Source: Toxoplasma gondii ME49 (Eukaryota > Apicomplexa > Conoidasida > Eucoccidiorida > Sarcocystidae). From it: a stretch of 64,000 nucleotides of DNA. Shown in pieces: positions 59,498-64,000 of the stretch. Both the position numbers and the translations under genes were made by a program. Positions within the stretch are counted from its first letter, which is position 1. The number at the start of each line of letters is the position of its first letter. Location: assembly GCF_000006565.2 (NCBI RefSeq), contig NC_031479.1, positions 4,800,289-4,864,288 of the forward strand, in the 5' to 3' direction. The notes under the pieces were generated by a model. The model did no database searches. It saw only the letters and a program-made list of their open reading frames with translations, and was not told the DNA's origin.

Positions 59498-60712
59498 TCA
59501 AGCGGATGCGCGGTGACTGCCGAAAGGCTGAAGCGCGAGCCAGATGTAGGGATAGAAGTCTTCGTCGTCGCTTCCAGGGTCGTCTTTGCCTGAGAAGTAG
59601 CTGTTCCCGAAGCCTCCTTTGGGCGAGAACAGTTTGTCCAGTTCGTGTCGAAGTTTCTTTTCCTTCGCTTCGCTCACAGGACGGAGGACGAAGGCGGCGT
59701 ACTCGGGAGGGACTCCGAATCTGAGCACCGCTTCGCAGAAGGTCCGCATGACTTTGAGGTGCATCCAGGCGACGAAGATGTCTGAGAAGGCCGCGAAGCA
59801 GACACGACTGAGGAAGGTTTCTTGCTTCGTCTTCTCCGCCTCGACGCGTGACCGCGCGAGCACCGTCTCCTTGTACGCCTGCGGGCTGTAGTGGAAGTCC
59901 CGGACGACGAATTTCTTCGCCTGCGCCGCCTGTCGGAACGCCTGGAGGTGAGAGGTGAAGAGAATCACTCTCCAGAGCGCGTTTCCGTCTGCGTCCTCCG
60001 CGACGTTGAACTTTCGCGAGCTACGCGGTACGACGAACGCGTCCAGACTCTCGTAGCTCTGTTCCCACTCTCGCTCCTGACCCCTGGGGACGACGACCAC
60101 CGCCGTTGTCAAGTGTTCTGTCACCAAGAAGTCGTCGTCGCGGACCGTGTCTGGAGACAAGACGTCGATCAAGTCTCGCTGGAAGTAAGTCGCAGGACCT
60201 GTCTTCTTGCCCGATGCCGAGTTCGCCATCTGCTGCCTCACCTCCTGCCAGACTGCTACTTTCGCTCGCACTTCGTCGTCGGTCTTGGTCACGGACTGCA
60301 CGAGCGCGTCGAGGTTTTCTGGGATGGCGCGGAGCCGCGGAAACTTGGCGTCATCCCACTGAAAACGCCGAATGTACTGGTCGACCGTGAGCGAGTGCCG
60401 CTGCCAAACGACTTTCAACTCGCAGTCGGGGTCGATCTCCACGGCCTGGCGCTCGATGCGCCGAATCACACTCTCCACGTAGGCGTCCTGCTTCTGCAGA
60501 ATGTCGACGGAGCGAATCAAGTCGTCAAAAGTCCCGAACTTCAAATGAGGAATGTCCAACAGACAGGCCTCGTCGCACAGCGCGTTGCGAGAGCCCAAGA
60601 CCGCGTGCTTCAGGGAACTGAAAATCTGCTCGGCGCTGTGCGTCTCGTCCGTATTGCATGCAACGATCCAGTACGGACACCCGCGCGCGCCGCCCTCCGA
60701 CGACCCCAACAT
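59498..60712 (-). CDS. V-type proton ATPase subunit C (Vma5/ATP6V1C family)
   Basis: One uninterrupted exon of 404 residues, close to the 380-390 typical of the family. The ATG at 60712 places the conserved start YWIVACNTDET at residues 13-23, so the upstream in-frame sequence is taken as leader. Family landmarks include IPHLKFGTFDDLI, LDALVQSVTKTDDEVR, DVLSPDTVRDDDFLV, VILFTSHLQAFRQAAQAKK and FVVRDFHYSP; it ends after EDFYPYIWL, as in other members. Subunit C is part of the soluble V1 sector. It bridges the peripheral stators to the membrane Vo ring and controls reversible assembly, so it acts at the cytosolic face of acidic organelles and of the plasma membrane. The frame ends 3.5 kb from the H1-like stop, tail to tail. 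The lack of introns is unlike its neighbours. Confidence 0.95.
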   Translation of the reverse strand: MLGSSEGGARGCPYWIVACNTDETHSAEQIFSSLKHAVLGSRNALCDEACLLDIPHLKFGTFDDLIRSVDILQKQDAYVESVIRRIERQAVEIDPDCELKVVWQRHSLTVDQYIRRFQWDDAKFPRLRAIPENLDALVQSVTKTDDEVRAKVAVWQEVRQQMANSASGKKTGPATYFQRDLIDVLSPDTVRDDDFLVTEHLTTAVVVVPRGQEREWEQSYESLDAFVVPRSSRKFNVAEDADGNALWRVILFTSHLQAFRQAAQAKKFVVRDFHYSPQAYKETVLARSRVEAEKTKQETFLSRVCFAAFSDIFVAWMHLKVMRTFCEAVLRFGVPPEYAAFVLRPVSEAKEKKLRHELDKLFSPKGGFGNSYFSGKDDPGSDDEDFYPYIWLALQPFGSHRASA

Positions 60713-63323
60713 CCTGGCGAAGACGAGCAAGAAACTCGCGGAGAAGGCACAGACTCGCGAGTCGAGAGCCTGTGGAGAACGCAGCAAGCAACAGCGAGCG
60801 CGGAGACTCGCGACCAGACGACCAACAAGTGCAGACGGAGGAGAGGAACCGGTGGGGAGGAAACCGTTCTCCTCGGAAAGGTCGACAGAGGAGTTGTGAG
60901 TGGAAAGAGGAGAGGTGAAGACGCGACAGAGTTCCTTTGGACGGGCGGCGAAAAAACGCGAGGAAACCGCGGAAGAGCAAGTGGCGGAGAAGAAGGGAGA
61001 GACGAAAAACACGAGAGACAGTCTGCGGGCAAGAGGAGAGAGACATCAGAGACGAGCTGCGAAACTCGTGAGAACGAAAAAGTCGCGGGGGGGGGAGCGA
61101 GGGTAAGGCAAGAGCGAGAACGCAGAAAACGATTCAGAGGGCCGCGACCAACGCCCGCGAGACAAAGGCAGACCGCCAGATGAAGACAAAGTGAGCGTCG
61201 AGAGAGGCGCAGAAAAACGGGAAGCTGGCGAGACAGCAGAAGCAAAGACGACGGAGGAACGACGAAGACGGCCGCAAGCACAGCACTGCGGGTGTGACAA
61301 CAGCTTTGGCTTGCCGCACAAACATAAAGAGCAGTGCAGCAGTCCGGACGCCTGAGTTTTTAGAGTCCTTCAGAATTAGACGAAGAGCTGGAACGGAAAC
61401 AAAGGAGACAAATCCACGGGGAAGAAAGAACAAGCGAAGAAGCTTCCACGCGCGCGCGCCAGGCTGCGGCGACAACGAACAGAGTGTCAGAGTCAGAAGG
61501 AAGAGATTCTCGAGTCTGCAGACGTAGCAGTGATCAGCAAGAGTTACGGAACGAGAGGAAACAGAAGCAGGGAGGTCTTTGAAAATGACAGCAGATGAGA
61601 GATCCTCAGAACGGACATGAACAATGCGACGACGTGAGGACAGCCGTCCACAACAGACGGAAAAAATCACCAAGGAACCGACGAAACGTCCTCGGCTTGC
61701 ACAACCTGATCAAAGGGGGAAGGGGGGAGAGAAGACAGAAGGCAGAAGCCGAGCCCTTTGATTTTTTCGGCGACAAGGAGGACGTTCTGGTAAACAAATC
61801 ATCAAAAGACGGCAGCTCTCCGCAGCCAGATGCCCAGCGAAAAACGCTCGCGACAAAGAGAACGATGGTACACACAGGGGAAAACGCTGTCGGGTGTCGA
61901 CCGGGAAGGCGGACACCGATGAGAGCTCTCCGACACAACGAGTGGACAGACTTTCCAAAGTCTGTCCGCAGAGAAGTCCGAGGCGGCACCGACGCCTTCG
62001 GCCAGGATTCCTCCCTTTCTCCACACCCTGTTGAGCCGCGTTTGTGTCGCAGAGCGTCGCTTTTTTCGATCGACTGCAGGATGATAACCCGTTCTCTCTG
62101 GGTCGGGCGCAGTTTTCGTCGCGAATTTGCCACGAGTTTCGACGCTCGGAAATGTTACAACGGATCGTGCAACTGCGCGCCGCGAAAGACTTTCGGGAAG
62201 GCGAAAGAAGCGCTGTTCGCGAAGAAATCGACGTACGCGTGTTGCAGATGTGCGATTCGAAAGAAGAGAGCTCAGTGAATCGCAACGAAAAGCGTTTCTC
62301 TCGCGGCGGGGAAGATTCACTCGCGTTGGAAAAAGAGAAGCGACGGTTCCTGCCGTCGGTCAGTGGAAAAGAAGCGTGAAACGGAAAAGACGTGAAACTT
62401 CTCGAGTGCTTTCACGCGTTCTCAAGCTTCCTCCCAAGCGCGAGAGAGGTAGCTACAAAAAAACCTCGAACTCGCCGCTCCACCCACCACGTTTTGTTTC
62501 AGAGCCAGGGGCTGGTTTGCGTGCGCGTTCTCTCGGGCTGTCTCGAAGTGCCGGTTTTTTCTCGGCAAACTGCGCGTTCCTTGCGCAAACAACTCGCAGC
62601 GATTCACAACTTCTCTCGCACAAAGCGTGCAACCACTGGCTAGAACAAAACCGTCTTTGCTCTGGATCTTATCGAGCAAGATACGCCAACAACGGAGCCG
62701 TCGGGGGCGCGGCATCGCACACACTCTGGCTCTCGGCCACGCTGGTTCTCAACAGTATCACCACAGTGCATGCAGCGTCGAGAGTCGACAAATTCTACGC
62801 ACAAACGAAAACGCGCGGGAGAAATTGCAGTTCAAGGGGTGTCACCCTTATTAGTCGACTCCTCTCGGAGGTGCGAGCTCTGATTACCCTATCTGAGAGC
62901 TCGTCAGCAGTTCGTGCATAGCACTGCAGGAACGTGGAAGCGTTGAGACTCGCGAAACCTGTTGAGGCGATTCTGGACACCTGAAGGGGCAGGTTCTTGA
63001 GAATTTGAGAGCCACTAAATGAGCAGATTCTGTAGGCTTGTTCAGTACCGGGGACACAGTTGCATACACACTGGAGGCGTGTCTCTCCCTGCTCACGAGG
63101 TAGTCGTCGATAGAGCCGGATCTACGCAACTGTCCTCCGCTATGTTGGTACCAGGGAACAGAGAAGATGATGGGGATTTGCTCCTTTTCTCATGTCATTT
63201 TTTGTCGTGTATCTCCCGTATGAGAGGTGGGGTACAGTGCAGCGGTGATTTTTCAAAAAGCAACTCCGGTAATTTCAACGGTGTGTAAGGACGAGTCGGA
63301 CCCTCACGTTTTCCATTTCACAG
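60713..63323. other. Upstream region of V-ATPase C; no gene recognised
   Basis: It should contain the V-ATPase C promoter and leader and, at the right, upstream introns or exons of the edge gene. Open frames here are arginine- and serine-rich on both strands, without a recognisable motif. Confidence 0.4.
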
Positions 63324-63866
63324 GTTTCGCTTTGCTGTAGTAGGGGAAACGGTGTCCGTTGCTCCGTTCTTTGCGGCAGTGGGCTGTCTGCTGAAACTTC
63401 CAAGCTGTGTGGAGGAAGGCTTGTCAGGGGGCAACTGCTATGCCTTCGGACCCTGTGGAGCAGATGGTATTTAAGAATTCTTGTGGTGAGTGTCTAAATT
63501 GGTCTTTAATACTCGTACCCAGACGCAACATCACCACAATTTCTGATGGCATTGTTTAAAAAGTGCATTGCGCTTCTGCCAGCTTACCAAAGTGACGTTG
63601 CATTGCCCTCAGTAACTGGAGAATATAGCCTTCAGACGTTCTCCAAAGATCAGGGGAACCTCTTACCACTTCTCGTGCAGCCAATGGTAAAACATTACCT
63701 GCCTAATAAAAACTATCTTGCATGTACACTCTCTTGGCAGCTGTAAACCCCAGAGGGCTAAGTCTAAGAGCTGCAGACACTCCTCCAGCGTGCACGGCGA
63801 ATCAGTTCCGGAACATGACTTGGAGAAGGACTCCAGGTTTCCACGGAAAACGGCGCAGCTGCAGAG
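63324..63866 (+). CDS. Cysteine-containing exons of an unrecognised gene (runs off right edge)
   Basis: Two exons fit together. The first, 63324-63466, follows a TTTCACAG acceptor and ends at GATG|GTATTT in phase 1. The second, 63741-63866, follows CTTGGCAG and ends at AGAG|GTACGC, also in phase 1. They encode PSCVEEGLSGGNCYAFGPCG and then PPACTANQFRNMTW and RTPGFHGKRRSC. The paired cysteines, the phase 1-1 second exon and a Trp before a GxxGKRRxC motif recall extracellular modules such as thrombospondin type 1 or other adhesive repeats of coccidian surface and microneme proteins. The match is too weak to name a domain. Upstream exons and the 3' end were not found in the window. Confidence 0.48.
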
Positions 63867-64000
63867 GTACGCGACACAGCCAGCTAAACGGAAGACTGCG
63901 CACGGGAAAAAAATAGTGTAGTGTCCTAGGCATAAGGCAGGACGGTGTCGGCCCTAGAGGTCAACACAATGGGAAGTCCTGGAGACACACAGAGAGTGCA
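63867..64000. other. Intron sequence at the right edge
   Basis: Follows a phase-1 donor at 63866 and presumably continues as an intron beyond the window. Nothing else is seen in it. Confidence 0.4.

Noticed and set aside
59891..61183. 430-residue + strand open frame
   Set aside because: It lies antisense to the V-ATPase subunit C exon, whose protein motifs are unambiguous; the + frame is a GC-driven shadow.

Overview
The window is nuclear DNA of an apicomplexan, almost certainly a tissue-cyst coccidian (Toxoplasma, Hammondia or Neospora type). The evidence is multi-exon genes with 200-900 bp introns, (TA)n microsatellites and long polypyrimidine tracts in the introns, start contexts such as AAGATGG, alanine/serine/arginine-rich insertions in conserved proteins, and a microneme-style EGF-domain membrane protein. 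Nothing bacterial, plasmid-like or viral was seen, and there is no CRISPR array or convincing RNA gene. Species cannot be fixed from the sequence alone.

Layout from left to right: the 3' part of an EGF-repeat type I membrane protein gene (+, 1233-4316); an ABCG half-transporter of six exons (-, 10777-5059), tail-to-tail with it; a short histone H1-like gene (+, 14355-14612); a ten-exon alpha/beta hydrolase (-, 25523-17841); a poorly resolved stretch at 25.5-30.5 kb; an eight-exon GDAP2-like protein with macro and CRAL-TRIO domains (-, 36974-30578); traces of an unrecognised multi-exon gene (-, about 40.7-37.7 kb); a fifteen-exon MCM8 helicase gene (+, 41407-51818); a second, longer histone H1-like gene (+, 55510-55986); a single-exon V-type H+-ATPase subunit C gene (-, 60712-59498); and two phase-matched cysteine-containing exons of a gene that runs off the right edge (+, from 63324).

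The genes do not form a pathway or operon. They are independent nuclear genes of DNA repair (MCM8), chromatin (two H1-like proteins), membrane transport and acidification (ABCG, V-ATPase C), lipid or signalling functions (GDAP2-like, hydrolase) and probable host-cell contact (EGF protein). I built the exon models by hand from conserved motifs plus donor/acceptor sites, and every junction listed for the main genes keeps the reading frame. Two MCM8 introns have GC rather than GT donors.

The most useful observations are the complete MCM8 gene with its two GC-AG introns, the GDAP2-type domain architecture in an apicomplexan, the pair of tail-only H1-like genes, the very long cysteine-bearing linker in the ABCG transporter, and a strand asymmetry of intron sequence that points to upstream exons of two genes. 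I found no clear previously undescribed system.
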